64,000 bases of DNA from Adiantum capillus-veneris (GCA_014529385.2 CM043970.1:62731496-62795495), one strand, 5' to 3'; numbered from the stretch's first letter, positions 36,633-48,310 are shown. Numbers and translations: made by a program. The notes: generated by a model not told the origin, from the letters alone.

Positions 36633-37360
36633 AGTCTGGGAGCAAAGAGGTGGACAAGGCCAAATGCAAAGGCACCAAAGGAGGGGACCCGGCTGGCCAA
36701 GATGGAAGGTGCAAAGGGCAAGTGTGCACACCATGTACATGTTTCCAAAAATAAACTAGGCCAAGTGTTGGCAATGCAAGAAAATACTAATAGAAGATCT
36801 AAGTGAAGGCCACGGCAAGAGAAAACCATCGTTTTTTCTTTTTTGGGGCCTGTGAGAGACACCCCTATAAAAGGTTGTAAATGTGACAATTTTGGGGCCT
36901 TTTTGCCTGTGTGAGTAAGGGAGAGCTTGAAGCTTGTGTGATGCCAAGCTTTCCATTGAAGCTGCATACATCAATTGTACTACCCTCTTTGCAATAATAC
37001 CAACCGTGTGCCCACTCTCTTGAATTGCTTCTCCCCAATCCCCTCCTTCGCTCTCACTTTTGGTGTGTTAACCATTATTTGCAGAGGGTTTGCCTGCAGT
37101 TTGAAAGGTGCTATCAAGAGTGTAGATTAGGGGTGTTTTGTGAGTCGGAACGAGTGAGTTAAGCAGTGTGGGTGTATGTGTGTTGTGGGTGTTCTTGTGC
37201 AAGGAGTGAGATTGTCGTGTTGTGTGCTAAGGTGGAATTGTTCGTGCGAATTAGCCGATTTGAAGCTGTGTTTTGAGAGGTTAGGGGTGATGTGGAATCC
37301 CTGGGCTATAGAGAGGCAAGCATTGTGTGTGCTGGGTGTGTTTCCTTTTCCCCCTCTCCA
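35334..37360 (+). repeat. 5' LTR of the gag-only element
   Basis: It begins TGGTGCAGCCAAAGTTGGTC and ends CCCCTCTCCA. It is nearly collinear with 39475-41487, differing by scattered bases and by a longer (GA)n tract (36583-36627 against about 40741-40756). The likely promoter is CCCCTATAAAAGG at 36862-36874. Confidence 0.93.
36862..36874 (+). promoter_or_regulatory. TATA box of the 5' LTR
   Basis: CCCCTATAAAAGG is conserved at 40989-41001 in the 3' LTR, and as CACTATAAAAG in the solo LTR. It would place the transcription start roughly 30 bases downstream and give a U3 of about 1.55 kb. Confidence 0.65.
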
Positions 37361-37365
37361 TCTTC

Positions 37366-37383
37366 TGGTGCCCCCACGGAGGA
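37366..37383 (+). other. Primer-binding-site-like sequence of the gag-only element
   Basis: TGGTGCCCCCACGGAGGA, five bases after the 5' LTR. It is close to the equivalent sequence of the gypsy element at 27071-27093. Confidence 0.6.
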
Positions 37384-37399
37384 GCGGACTGATGCTCCT

Positions 37400-39289
37400 A
37401 GTTGACGTCGAGGTAGGGATTTTTGTGATGCCAAAGGTGCGGCCTTTGAAGAGAAGGTGCTGCTATTGATGGCTTGGGCGGGATTTCCCATTTTCACTGG
37501 GGTTGAAGATGCGGAGACTTGGCTTCAAGACTACTGATTGTTTGTGTTGGAAAGTGGTTTATCAAGGGAAGATGGTGCGGTACAGGTATTCCTGCTCTTG
37601 GTTCGTGGTAAAGCAAAGCTATGGTTCAATAGCCTTGATGATGAAGAAAAGGCAGATTGTGAAGCCGTGGAGGCGGCTTTTTGAAGCAGATTTGTTGTGG
37701 ATGCGCAGCTAGATGAAGTAAAGCGAAAGCTGGATGGATTGAAGCAAAGCTTGGAGGGAGATTTTCAAGCGTTCGAGTGGGAGTTCGAAGCCCTTTGGGG
37801 GAAATTGATCAAGGTAACTGCTGCAAAAAATGCTAGCTTTTTGAAATTATGTAAGTTTATGGATTGTCTGCATGAGGAACTGCGAGATAAGGTGGAGTTA
37901 GATGGCCCAATGTCGTATGAGGAGGTGGTAGCTCTAGCGAGAGGGTGAACCAAGAAGATTTTGAAGAAGCGCGAGGCTAGGCGGTGTTTGTAGGGTGCAG
38001 TGATGAAAAAGCAGTATGAGACAGGGGTAGCTGTGCCGCAGGTGGTACAAAGTGAAGTGCAAGTGCAAGAAGAACCAAGGGTTCTTTGGCTGCAAAGAGA
38101 CAGGATGGTTCCTATGCCAAAGATGCCGGCTAGAGCGGTTCCAATTGTGGAGGAAGTGCAGGTGGTTCCAGAGTGGACAAAGGAAGTGCTGCCAAGTTTG
38201 AGTGAAGATGCTAAAGCTCCATTGAAGTGTGCTAAAGAGCAACGAGTGCGGTTTGCAGACGAGGTGGAAGCAGTGAAGCTAGAGGAGATTCCCGAGCTTG
38301 AAACCGAAGTGGAGACTGGCTTGAGTGACAGTAGCTCTATGGATGCAGATACGAGTTGGGAGACTGAGTCATCCCAATCCAGGTATGATGAGTTCGACCT
38401 CTTGCATGTGAGTGCAGAGGCAGTGAATGTGTGTGAGGAGCAGCAGGAAGTGCAAGCCGAAGTGCTTAGCGAGGACCAAGTGGAGCAGTCTAGCCCTACA
38501 GGTGATGATGTGCAGATAAATCTGGTGTGCAGTGCCATGCTAATGGCTATGTTGATGAAGATAGTGGTGGAATATGCCATAGTGGTGTAGCAGGTGCAAA
38601 GTTGTGCTAAAAGGTGTAAAGCAGTTGTACCTATGGAGCAGGATGAGGAGGATGTGATAGAGAACGAGTTTCTCTCTTCCTTGGCAGAGCTTGAGGATGC
38701 AGCGGTAGAAGAGCAGGTAGTGGAAACGAACAAGCAAGTGGTGCTTATTGACCTTGAAGGGCCAGTTGACGAGGAGGAGCTCAACGATGCTGGAATTGAG
38801 TTCATGGCAGGTGAGAAGGATGAAGTGGAGTCAAAGTTAGAGGTGTTCCCTATGCAGTCAGTGCCTTCTATGACAGATGATGTGGATTCCAAGGTGGTAT
38901 CCAAACTTTGTAAGGAGGTATGTGAGTGGTGGTTGAAAGGAATGGTGATCAAAGTAGCTGTGCAGTATGCTGTTGATCAGGTACACGATCTACTAGACGA
39001 GGATCTAGATTTACATGGATGGGAGGGCGGGTCAGATGTGTTAGGACTGTTTGATGCGAGTGATGGTACAAACAGGTATTTGGATGGTGAGCACGAAGGT
39101 GCTCTATTTAGTGCTTTTGGAGGAGTTTTGTTGAAAGTGGGCAGTTTGCCAAGGAGTCCTTGGATAGGTAGAAGAATGTGGATGGAAATTTGGTTATGCA
39201 GTTGGGTGTGTGTCTTGGTGTGGCACTATGCAAAGCTGTTACAGGTGGATGGAGAAAACCAATGCAAAGTGTTTGACCCAGGAGGGTGA
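37400..39289 (+). pseudogene. Gag-like gene of the TR-GAG element
   Basis: The gag core begins in other frames at about 37460 (SLDDEEKADCEAVEAAF is readable near 37628). From 37697 to 39289 a single frame continues, with stops only at 37946, about 37994 and 38588. 37697-37948 carries the gag fold, FEALWGKLIKV, FLKLCKFMDCLHEELRDKV and SYEEVVALARG. The remaining 430 residues are acidic and Val/Glu-rich (for example VRFADEVEAVKLEEIPELET) and match no domain known to me. No zinc knuckle, protease or polymerase is seen. Gag would package element RNA. A long open frame on the opposite strand (38952-37765) is a shadow. Confidence 0.82.
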
Positions 39290-39474
39290 TTGCAGGTAAA
39301 GAAGGGGGCTGGGCAACCCGCATGAGCAAAGAAAGCGGGTAGCAGGTGCCAGTTTTGTACATATGGTGGGTGTTTTTGCAGTGTACAGAGAGTTTCTTTG
39401 TGGTGTGCAGCTTTTTAGTGCAATAAGGCCATGTGTGGTTGAACATAAATGTTCAACGAGGGGGTGCGCAATGA

Positions 39475-41487
39475 TGGTGCAACAAAAGTTGGTCCAAGCT
39501 AAGAGATAGTCAATGCCAGGAAGAGGCATCATGTGAGTGCAGTGCAACAGGCTAGGGAAGGTACCAAAGCCCTAGGCAGCCAAAGGATAGCGGGAATGTA
39601 TGCTTGAAGTGGTTTTTTAGGCCAAAGGTGTGTTGCAAAGATCCAAGCAGGTTGGTGGCCTTCTATGTCCGAGATGTGGATTTTATGTCCTAGAATGTAG
39701 TGATCAGTGTGCTCTAGAAGCCAGTCCAGACGGCTTGTCAAATGGAACCCTGGTGCTCAAGATATTGCAGTTTATAGTTAAATTGTGTAGCAGATCCCCG
39801 ACGGATAGGGTAGCTGGGGACAGGTGGCCCGGGATGATGTCAGTGTATATGTGTGTAGTGCTCGAGTTGTGGAGCATGCCTGTCTTTTCGGATTGTGAAT
39901 CGGAGCTTTGGATAGCAAGATATGATCAATTGAATATTTTCAGGGGGCCGGGTCTGAGCTCACTTGTTGGCGCATTGGAGTACGTGCCATCTGGAATATT
40001 CTGAACATCGACGAGGTTCTAGAGCAGAGTGTACACCATATGGAGCTAGCAAGAAGTGACTGCACACCAAATGGAGTCCGGAGCAAGAGGATATAGTCGT
40101 CAAAAAACTGGGAGCTTTTGGCCGGCTTGGATTGTAGCAGATGTTTTTTTCCATTTTTGAGAGCCCTGGTTCGAAGATGCCGAGAAGTCAAAAGTGCAGG
40201 TAAAGAGAAGGTGATTGTAGGCGGGAAGATGGAGATTCACCCAGGCTTTGCGGCTTGGCAACAGGAGGTGGGAGCAAATAATGGGGTCCAGGCAAGAGCA
40301 GGCCAAAAAATTTTGGTTGAAAAAATAGTAAAGGGATTTTTTGAAACTCAAAAGTCTTGGTGCTCTTTGGTGATGCCACGTGGCATAGGGTATAACCCAC
40401 ATGCGCAAGGAAAAGCCCGGAGGCCGCACTATATAAGCCAGGATGTGGCACTCTCCATAGTATCCAAGAGAGGGTGAGGGGAGCTCCCCTTAGGCGCAAC
40501 TATGGCGTCCGCCCCTTGGGCGCTGCTGTGGCGGTGATGCGGTGGTTTTGGTGGCGAGCCGACGGGGCCGGGCGGCGCATGGCGTACGCGGCGGTGAGCC
40601 CAGTGATGACATGGCACACCCAAAGAAAAGGGGGGGTTCCCGCGGCTCTCAAAGCCCCAATATTTTGAAGGAAGAGGAGGCGGGCAATAGCGATATCTCT
40701 ATTGCCTTCCCCTCTCAGGTAAGGGGTGAGGCCCACAGCAGAGAGAGAGAGAGAGAGGGAGTCCAGGAGCAAAGAGGTGGACAAGGCCAAATGCAAAGGC
40801 ACAAAAGGAGGGGACCCGGCCGGACAAGATGGAAGGTGCAAAGGGCAAGTGTGCACACCATGTACATGTTTCCAAAAATAAACTGGGCCAAGTGTTGGCA
40901 ATGCAAGAAAATACTAAAAGAAGCTCTAAGTGAAGGCCACGGCAAGAGAAAACCATCCTTTTTTCTTTCTTTGGGCCTCTTAGAGACACCCCTATAAAAG
41001 GTTGTAAATGTGACAATTTTGGGGCTTTTTTGCCTATGTGAGTAAGGGAGAGCTTGAAGCTTGTGTGATGCCAAGCTTTCCATTGAAGCTGCATACATCA
41101 ATTGTACTACCCTCTTTCCAATAATACCAACCGTGTGCCCACTCTCTTGGATTGCTTCTCCCCAATCCGCTCCTTCTCTCTCACTTTTGGTGTGTTAACC
41201 ATTATTTGCAGAGGGTTTGCCTGCAGTTTGAAGGGTGCTATCAAGAGTGCAAATTAGGGGTGTTTTGTGAGTCGGAACGGGTGAGTTAAGCAGTGTGGGT
41301 GTATGTGTGTTGTGGGTGTTCTTGTGCAAGGAGTGAGATAGTCGTGTTGTGTACTAAGGTGGAATTGTTCGTGCAAATTAGCCGATTTGAAGGTGTGTTT
41401 TGAGAGGTTAGGGGTGTTGTGGAATCCCTGGGCTATAGAGAGGCAAGCATTGTGTGTGCTGGGTGTGTTCCCTATTCCCTCTGTCCA
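39475..41487 (+). repeat. 3' LTR of the gag-only element
   Basis: It begins TGGTGCAACAAAAGTTGGTC and ends CCCTCTGTCCA, followed by the TSD ACGT and by helicase coding sequence. Its TATA box is CCCCTATAAAAGG at 40989-41001. Confidence 0.93.
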
Positions 41488-42975
41488 ACGTGATGAAAAT
41501 AGCTTGCTTTTCCAAGAGCAATTCCTTGACACAATCCAAGAGCTATTCGTGTCACCTGAAATGGAGCAGAGTCTAAATGAAGATCAAAGGATTTCTTTTG
41601 AGGCAGTGTTGCATGGATTGACTATTGATGGTGGGGATATTTTTTTCCTAGATAGTTGTGCAGGTACTGGGAAAACTTATTTCTATAATTGTTTGTTGTC
41701 ACGTGTGCACGGAGAAGGAGAGGTTGCATTGGCCACAGCATCTTCTGGTATTTCAGCATTGCTATTGCGAAATGGACGCACTGCACATTTTAGATTCAAG
41801 ATACCCTTGGACCTTGATAGTTGTAGCACATGCAATATCCTTGATCAAGGTCAACTTGCTGAATTTCTTAGAATGTGCAAGTTGATTGTGGGGGATGAGG
41901 CTCTTATGATGTACCGATATGCCTTTGAAGCTTCGGACAGGTCTTTGCAAGATATCATGTGCTCAACAAATCCATTTGGTGGAAAAGTGTTGCTTCTTGG
42001 GGGAGATTTCAGACAGATCTTACCAGTGGTGTTCTAGGGAGCACGTGTTGACATTCTTGATGCTACACTTTGTCTATCGCACTTATGGAATCATGTGAAG
42101 ATTCTTAGATTGGCACATAACATGCATGTGGGAGGTGGTGATGTTGCAAATTCTGCCTATAGAGAATGGCTTATGGATGTAGGAAATGGGACTTTGACAA
42201 TCGGTGATGAACAAATGATAGAAATCCCCCGTCACATGGTGATTTCTTCATATTCATTGGATGTATTGATAGGTTGCATCTATTCAGAAATCGATAAAGA
42301 TGTGGTCCATGTAGAATACTTTAGAGAGCGGGCCATCCTTGCTCCAAAAAACTTTGAAGCTGATATTCTCAATGCTAAGGCCCTGTACACAATGAAAGGT
42401 GATGTTGTGCAATACTTTAGTGCTGACTCTATGCCAGAAAACTCGATGCAAGATCCTTTCTTATACTTTGTGGAGTTTTTAAATAGTCTCACCTTGGGTG
42501 GTGGATTTTCAACACATTGCTTGGAGTTGAAAATGAATGCCCCAATAATTCTACTACGAAACATTGATCCAAGTCAAGGTCTATGTAATGGGACACACTT
42601 GGTGTGCAAGGCATTTCATGCAAGAGTTCTGGAGGCAGAAGTTATTGCAGGTACACGGGAGGCACTCTGGTTTTCATCGCTCGAATATGTTTTGTGCATT
42701 CTGGTACAAAGTTTCCATTCTTTCTTAGACGGAGACTGTTCCCAGTTAGATTGGATTTTTGTATGACGATAAATAAGTCATAGGGACAAAGCATTGACAT
42801 GTTGGGCCTATACCTGGTGACACCGGTCTTCACTCATGAACAATTGTATGTTGCATTGTCACGTGCACGTTCAGCCATTGGAGTGAAGATGCTCCTACGT
42901 GACATTGATGTAAATGAAACAACTACACTGACAACAAACATTGTGTACCATGAGATATTAAACAATGCCATATGA
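41488..42975 (+). pseudogene. Helitron Rep/helicase, PIF1-like helicase part
   Basis: This continues the gene across the inserted LTR element: ECFVTR before, DENSLLFQEQF after, in one frame once the insert and one ACGT are removed. Walker A is DSCAGTGKTYFYN (about 41655), Walker B is KLIVGDEALMM, and the next motif is GKVLLLGGDFRQILPVV (to 42035). A TAG follows at about 42036, but the same frame continues to the C-terminal region. After a frameshift near 42655, CMTINKS and DMLGLYLVTPVFTHEQLYVA are followed by LSRARSAIGVKM, the last PIF1 helicase motifs, with a further TAG after INKS. It ends at TGA 42973-42975. Walker B has DEA where DE(A/I/V)S is usual, which is acceptable. Confidence 0.93.
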
Positions 42976-43232
42976 AGGTTCCAATCCTTCTTTCTATATG
43001 ACGATAAATAAGTCACATGACCAAAGCATTACCATGTTGAGCCTATACCTGGTGCCACCGGTCTTCACTCATGGATAATCTTATATTGCACTGTCACGCG
43101 CACGCTCAACTGTTGGAGTGAAAATTCTCCTACGTGACGTTGATGTAATTTACAAAACAATTGCACTAACAATAAACATTATGTACCATGAGATATCAAT
43201 CAATGCCATATGAAGGATCCAATCCTTCTCAT
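42763..43232 (+). repeat. Tandem duplication (235-base unit) of the helicase 3' end
   Basis: ATGACGATAAATAAGTCA starts each unit (42763 and 42998). Both encode the final helicase motifs and end in CAATGCCATATGAAGG. The second copy has more stops (for example CATGGATAATC for CATGAACAATT), so it is not under coding constraint. Confidence 0.93.
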
Positions 43233-44437
43233 TGTTGTGTTCTTCTTTGTATATGTTTCAAATCATAAAATATTTTGTGAATTAATTTTCTACCTCTCTC
43301 CATAACATACATTAAACTATGTCATGTGAAGGTTTTGTTCCTTCCTCACATTGTCTATTTTGTGGTTTCCATTTGGATATATAGATCATGGATCAAATGA
43401 CTTACATCTCCAAGGTGTCCTTTTTATGTAGAAGATCATCCACATCCTGGTATGTTTTTGTCCACCACTAAGACATGATGTGGAGACTTATTGTGTTATC
43501 TTTGGGACCTTGATTTGTTTTCCCATTATTTTAAGCAGAGCCACTTTTTTGGTGTGCACCTTTGCCGCACAAAAAATTGTTAGGACCATTCGCAAGCACT
43601 ACAAGACCAAGTGTGTGTGCATGAAATCATAAATTCACTTGGCATAAAGTAATATTCATGGTTTTTTTGTTTCCTTATGTGTTACGGACCTTAGGAAGTT
43701 GCCATCTATCGATATCGTTACATTGGCATACTCCTCCGACATTGAGTATGGTGTCTACTCGGGTTATGAAGGCGTGTGTGTCTTCCCAAGATGAAAATGA
43801 TTCTCAATGGTTTGCTAGATATGAAGGATACTCCGTTCCTGATGATTGGGAGCACCTCCAAAGTTCTAGGTTCACTGAATTGATCTACCAAATCTACTTG
43901 CCTAAACAACTTGCATGTTTGGCAGTGCCATACATAGCTGCAATAACTAGTATGTGTAAATTATTGTGTTTGGTGCTTCAATTGTATTATTTTTTTTAAA
44001 AAAAGTCTCCCTTTTTTACTACTATTGTTTGTTAATCCAGGAGATAATCAACCTTGGGATGGAAAAACGGTCCTTAATTTAGGAATGGAGAACTCCAAGC
44101 CGATTGCCAATTGCATGATGAAACGAGCTACGTTGATATTGCCTCTTAGATCATTTGTGGCACAATAATGTCCTTGCTTGTGTTTGCTTCTATGACAAAC
44201 ATATCAATAGCTTTGCCATGCTTGTGATCCATTTTAGGCAATGTTCTTTGAAAATGTGGATACATTTCTAAATGTCTTGGTGTTTATTATGACTTTGTAA
44301 TTCTGTGCAATAGAGTTTTCCACTTGCGATTTGAGTTTGAGGGATCCAAGATATTAGGTTCATATCTTAGAGATCTTTGTTTAAGCACAACAATTCTAGG
44401 CATTGATCCTCACGTTTGTGAGAGGATAGGTTGCTAT

Positions 44438-44440
<3 letters not shown>

Positions 44441-44524
<84 letters not shown>
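44441..44524. repeat. (GA)n microsatellite
   Basis: About 84 bases of GA with one TACA interruption, in a putative intron of the exon-like region. Confidence 0.97.
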
Positions 44525-44526
<2 letters not shown>

Positions 44527-45122
44527 TGCAATAAGGAAGAGATAAAATCATGCATGTTGCTTGAGGAAAACATTAAAGTCTCTCTATGTCTTTTCCTGAA
44601 CTTGCACCTCTTATGCTTTGTGTAGATTATGTTTTTTTGTATAATAAGATGTTATGTTCGTAATATTGTGCAAGGGATTTCTTCCTTTGTGGTAGTTGAC
44701 CCATAGTTCAACTATATATGCATTGTGATGTACTTTTTAATGGTACAGCTATGGAAAACATGAATAACAATGCCATCTTTGAGACCGAGTCGGATGGTAT
44801 TGAGTCCACTCCTCCAAGGTTTGCCAATGCTCGAGCGGCAAAGAGAAGTGCTCGATGCATGGGATCCTCTTCTATTAATCCTGCGGTAAATGATGGGAAT
44901 CATGAACTCATGGTTGCATTATGGGACTTCTTTGTTCGTAGTGAGTCTAGGCAGTTGGACTTTGAGCAACACTTGGAGCCAATTTTGGACGTGGCTCAGA
45001 AAGCGAATGGCCAACAAATTGTAGACCTTTGCAATGAGGTGCATTTATGTGCACAACGCTTCAATGGAGGAATGGCCCAGGTTGAGGAGAACCAATTCAA
45101 CATGCTGGTGCTCATGGAGTAA

Positions 45123-46800
45123 CAATTTTAATCAATGCAAAGCTCACACATGCCCAATAGGGAAATCAAGGTCCAAATCGATGCACTTAAGGACCTGGTC
45201 CTTGCTTTAGAAGGAGAGGTAACCCGGCTCAAGGTCCATCTGAATTGATTGAATGCATTGATGAGAAAGATGGCTCCAGCTTCTGATGGCCGTGCCATAT
45301 AGCAATGTTCAACCTTGGCTACTAGAAATAGTTGAAGCACGTACTTTTGTGTGTTAATTTGATTCACTATGTTGATGTACTAAAGCATACCTTGCTTTGA
45401 ACTGTGTTGGTAGGGTAAATTAGTGAATGTGTTGTTTTTTTTTGTTTTATACTTGTGTTGTTTGATATACATGGCATGAGCCATAGAGTATACTTAAATT
45501 AACTTTTGATACTTTGGTTGAGATGATATTTTTTGTCAAAACAATATGAGGTACTACCTTTGTGGCTTGGGGACATTAGGTAGCATGTTTTTAGAAAGAG
45601 GCTTCCATCATTACAACTATGCTTAGCTATGTGAGCTTCAAGGACGTTGCAATGAAATACTTGGAAGCTTGATAGATTTCATGATATTTTTCCACTATCT
45701 ACATTTCATTCTGAAAGTTATCTTTAGGTTTACAAGTAGAAATTTTCTTACTCCTTTAGATTTGGTTCACTTTTTGCACTCTCAAATAATTGGGTAGCAC
45801 TTTCCAGACCCCATTATTAGTTCGTAATGACCATTGTAGACAACTTCAGATTGGGGTCATGCACATCAAATCACTTCAATGGGATACTTTATTGCATTGA
45901 TGCATATGCACGTGCCTAAAGTTTGTTTTCTCTTTGAAAACAACAAACTTCCTCCTATGAAACCCTTTGCTTTTGGAAATTAGGGACCATTGAGACCCTG
46001 TTATGATGTGTATCCACAAAGTATGTATAATGTATCCTAATTGTGGAAGGTTCAAACAAGACGATAGAGTTTGTGGGATTATTTTTACAAAAGGGTCATT
46101 GATGTATGATAGTGTAGGAAATTTGAATGTTATTATAGTTATTATATATTACCAATTGAAACTCCACCAAAGCATCCTTTGCCACTAACTATTTTGTTTG
46201 ATTGTTTCCTAAGAGTTTTGACATTTTGCATGGAGTGGACAATGTAAATCGTAAATAAGATCTTTTGGTGTTTGAAGGTTTATTGGTATTGCATTTGAAG
46301 TTATTTTCTTTTCTTAAAATATCAAAACTATGTGTTGCCTGTGCTTTAAGTTGTTGCATATGCGTGATATTTTTCATGTTTTTCCATCTCATTATGTGAA
46401 AATGTTGAAATTTTATGGCTTATGTACACATGAATGAATAGATTTGTGTAGCTCTTTATGCATGTCTATGAGTGATCGAGAACTAAGAACTTGTTACAAA
46501 TTTCAAAGTTTCAATGGTATCAATAGTGTGCTCTTTTGGATTACACCAACATGTGGATCACATACTATAGTTGCTATGTTGATTCTATTCTCTATACACT
46601 TTGATTGTCATGAAAAGCTGATGTTATGATGTTTCTTGGATGGGTTTGAAATATTGTATTTATAGATGCCACGTCAAAGAAGGCATTGGACGGTATCTAC
46701 GTTTAGCTGGATGCTTCATCTCTCGCCGTTTCTTATCTATGGTAGGATCTAAGTATATCCTTTGAAAATTCTCCAACTTGGTGTTCAACCTAACAATTTT
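45123..46800. other. Helitron-internal, no gene supported
   Basis: AT-rich sequence with only short frames. It may be intron or decayed sequence of the presumed captured gene. Confidence 0.4.
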
Positions 46801-47724
46801 CTCATTTAGATCCATCTGGTTGGAGAGACCCACTTAGTACGCATGATGTAGTACACATTATTGAAAGCTTTGAAGCTGTTAGGTAAGGAACACCAATGAA
46901 GCACAATGCTTTTTGAAATATTTTTTGGTTATTGAACTTATTGTAATTAACCAATTGGCTTGTAGGAATCACTGTTATCATGATAACATTTTAATGGAAG
47001 TGCATGAGTTTTTCGGAGGACTCCAAGGGTACTTTCATATCAGTGTGGCTTTGAATCGTAATGCAGGTTCAGCTCGCGTACGAGTTTGCGAGCTCGGAGA
47101 TCGCTTGCCGGCCAATGCAGAATACTCTTATAGGGATAGTATGAAAATTGGAGGATTGTATTATACACCCTGTGTGAGGGGCGTTGTCATTTTGGTAGGA
47201 GCATTCATTGTGTGGGTCCATGGGTTCTACAAGTACCAAATTCAACATCCCCAAGGCTGTCGTTTTGAAGTTGCAGCTATTTTGTTAGTTAAGATTTAGT
47301 GGCTTGCAAAAAACTTTTTCTTTAGAGACGAATATTAGGGCTTACAAAGACTACTTATAGTAATGGAAGTGGATTGTTGTTTCTTTTAGTTTCCCTTTTC
47401 CCATCTCTCTCTCTCTCTCTAAAGTTTTTTTTAAAAAAATGTTCTTATTCTACTCTCTCTCTCTCTTCATCGCCCCCCCCACCTCATGTGTAGTCTTTTA
47501 GTTTATGTTATGTAGCTGTTATGTTCATTCAATTCTCTATGCACTTTCTATTGTCGCACAAAGACAATGTGATTAAGGTTGATACCATAATGCATTATTG
47601 CACATAATAAAGCATTTAAGTTATGGTTGTCACTACCTTGAATTGGATGCATAAAAAATACTTACACATGTTATCCTTTTAAAGAAGGGGGGATGGACAA
47701 AATTGAATGATACTCCTTCTTGGC

Positions 47725-47751
47725 TGCAGCAACGCACGGGTCACATACTAG
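47725..47751 (+). other. Helitron 3' terminus
   Basis: GCTGCAGC (self-complementary) is followed by AACGCACGGG and then CTAG, with T next. The GC-rich hairpin-like sequence shortly before CTAG is the presumed termination signal for rolling-circle transfer. Confidence 0.8.
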
Positions 47752-48164
47752 TAGCTCTTATATTGTGGAGTGACAAGTTTAACTTGACTCAAATATATGA
47801 TGGTGAAAAATGCAAGACTTTGAGGATCTTGATATGCCCAGTACACTAGTACAAAACATCCGACCCTTGAATATTGACTCGTCATCTACATATGCTCATC
47901 TTCTAAAACCAATTACAGCCCTCATTTGGACCAATGGATTCTTCGGAACGAGCATGACTCTCCAAGTTTTTAGTTGTTTTGGTTTCGTATCTTTATGTTG
48001 ATAAACAAATTAAATATTTTTAGAAGTGGTTACCGAATTAAGAATCACATTCGGCCCAAAAAAAGGACCTGTGACTCTGTAACCTTAGGTCAATTCACAA
48101 GGAGATTACTATACACGGCACTCAGATACACTCCCCAAGGATTTGTCTAGCTAAAGGACCGTGG
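47752..48164. other. hAT-internal sequence, no gene supported
   Basis: Unrecognised sequence between the Helitron 3' end and the hAT right subterminal region. Confidence 0.4.
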
Positions 48165-48189
48165 TTAGCACACTGTTTATAAATATATA

Positions 48190-48310
48190 ATTACTCCCAC
48201 CAGGATTTTTCATTTTCCCGCCGAGTAAATGTAATTGCCCGGTGGGCCCGCCGAGAAAATAAAAAAGCCCGACGGACCCCACAGGGAAAAATGAAAAACC
48301 CGGAGGGCTA
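48190..48310. repeat. hAT subterminal GC-rich repeat, right
   Basis: CATTTTCCCGCCGAG, GGTGGGCCCGCCGAGAA, AAAAAGCCCGACGG and AAAAACCCGGAGGG form alternating direct and inverted copies of a CCCGNCGGG core. They match the left subterminal region at 4968-5075. Confidence 0.75.

Larger units (their letters stand above)
35334..41487 (+). mobile_element. Gag-only LTR retrotransposon (TR-GAG-like), inserted in the Helitron helicase
   Basis: Two direct LTRs of 2027 and 2013 bases flank 2114 bases of internal DNA. The 4-bp TSD ACGT (35330-35333 and 41488-41491) and the rejoined helicase frame prove the boundaries. A primer-binding-site-like TGGTGCCCCCACGGAGGA lies just inside the 5' LTR, and a G-rich tract (GAGGGGGTGCG, about 39459) precedes the 3' LTR. 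The internal region codes only for gag-like sequence; no protease, RT or integrase was seen. Such elements are known in plants as TR-GAGs and depend on enzymes from elsewhere. Confidence 0.92.
43690..47299 (+). pseudogene. Exon-like pieces between helicase and Helitron 3' end; possible captured gene
   Basis: Several protein-like segments with splice-like edges lie in one orientation. They are 43690-43955 (WFARYEGYSVPDDWEHLQ, LPKQLACLAVPYIAA); 44041-44160 after an AG; 44748-45122 (PRFANARAAKRSARCMG, ELMVALWDFFVRSESRQLDF); 46810-46882 (PSGWRDPLSTHDVVHIIESF, ending at a GT donor); and 46968-47299 after an AG (NHCYHDNILMEVHEFFGGLQ, DRLPANAEYSYRDSMKIGGL). I do not recognise the family. The last two join in frame across the putative intron. 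This may be a gene fragment taken up by the Helitron, which is common in plants, or an extra Helitron-encoded protein. Confidence 0.5.
31823..47751 (+). mobile_element. Helitron (rolling-circle transposon), 15.9 kb with nested insert
   Basis: The 5' end TCTTACTAATAGAAGAAG follows an A at 31822. The 3' end, GCAACGCACGGGTCACATACTAG, finishes at 47751 and is followed by T. TC and CTAG termini, insertion between A and T, and a GC-rich sequence just before CTAG are the defining Helitron marks. The CAACGCACGGG string is common in plant Helitron 3' ends. Between the ends lies a Rep/helicase gene in the right orientation, split by an LTR element (35334-41487), and about 4.5 kb of further sequence with exon-like pieces. 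Without the nested insert the element is about 9.8 kb, a normal size for an autonomous plant Helitron. Confidence 0.88.

Noticed and set aside
37765-38952. Open frame of 395 codons on the - strand, the longest in the window
   Set aside because: It is antisense to the gag frame, whose upper part has clear gag motifs. Its Ser/Thr/Leu composition is what the reverse of Glu/Val-rich codons gives.
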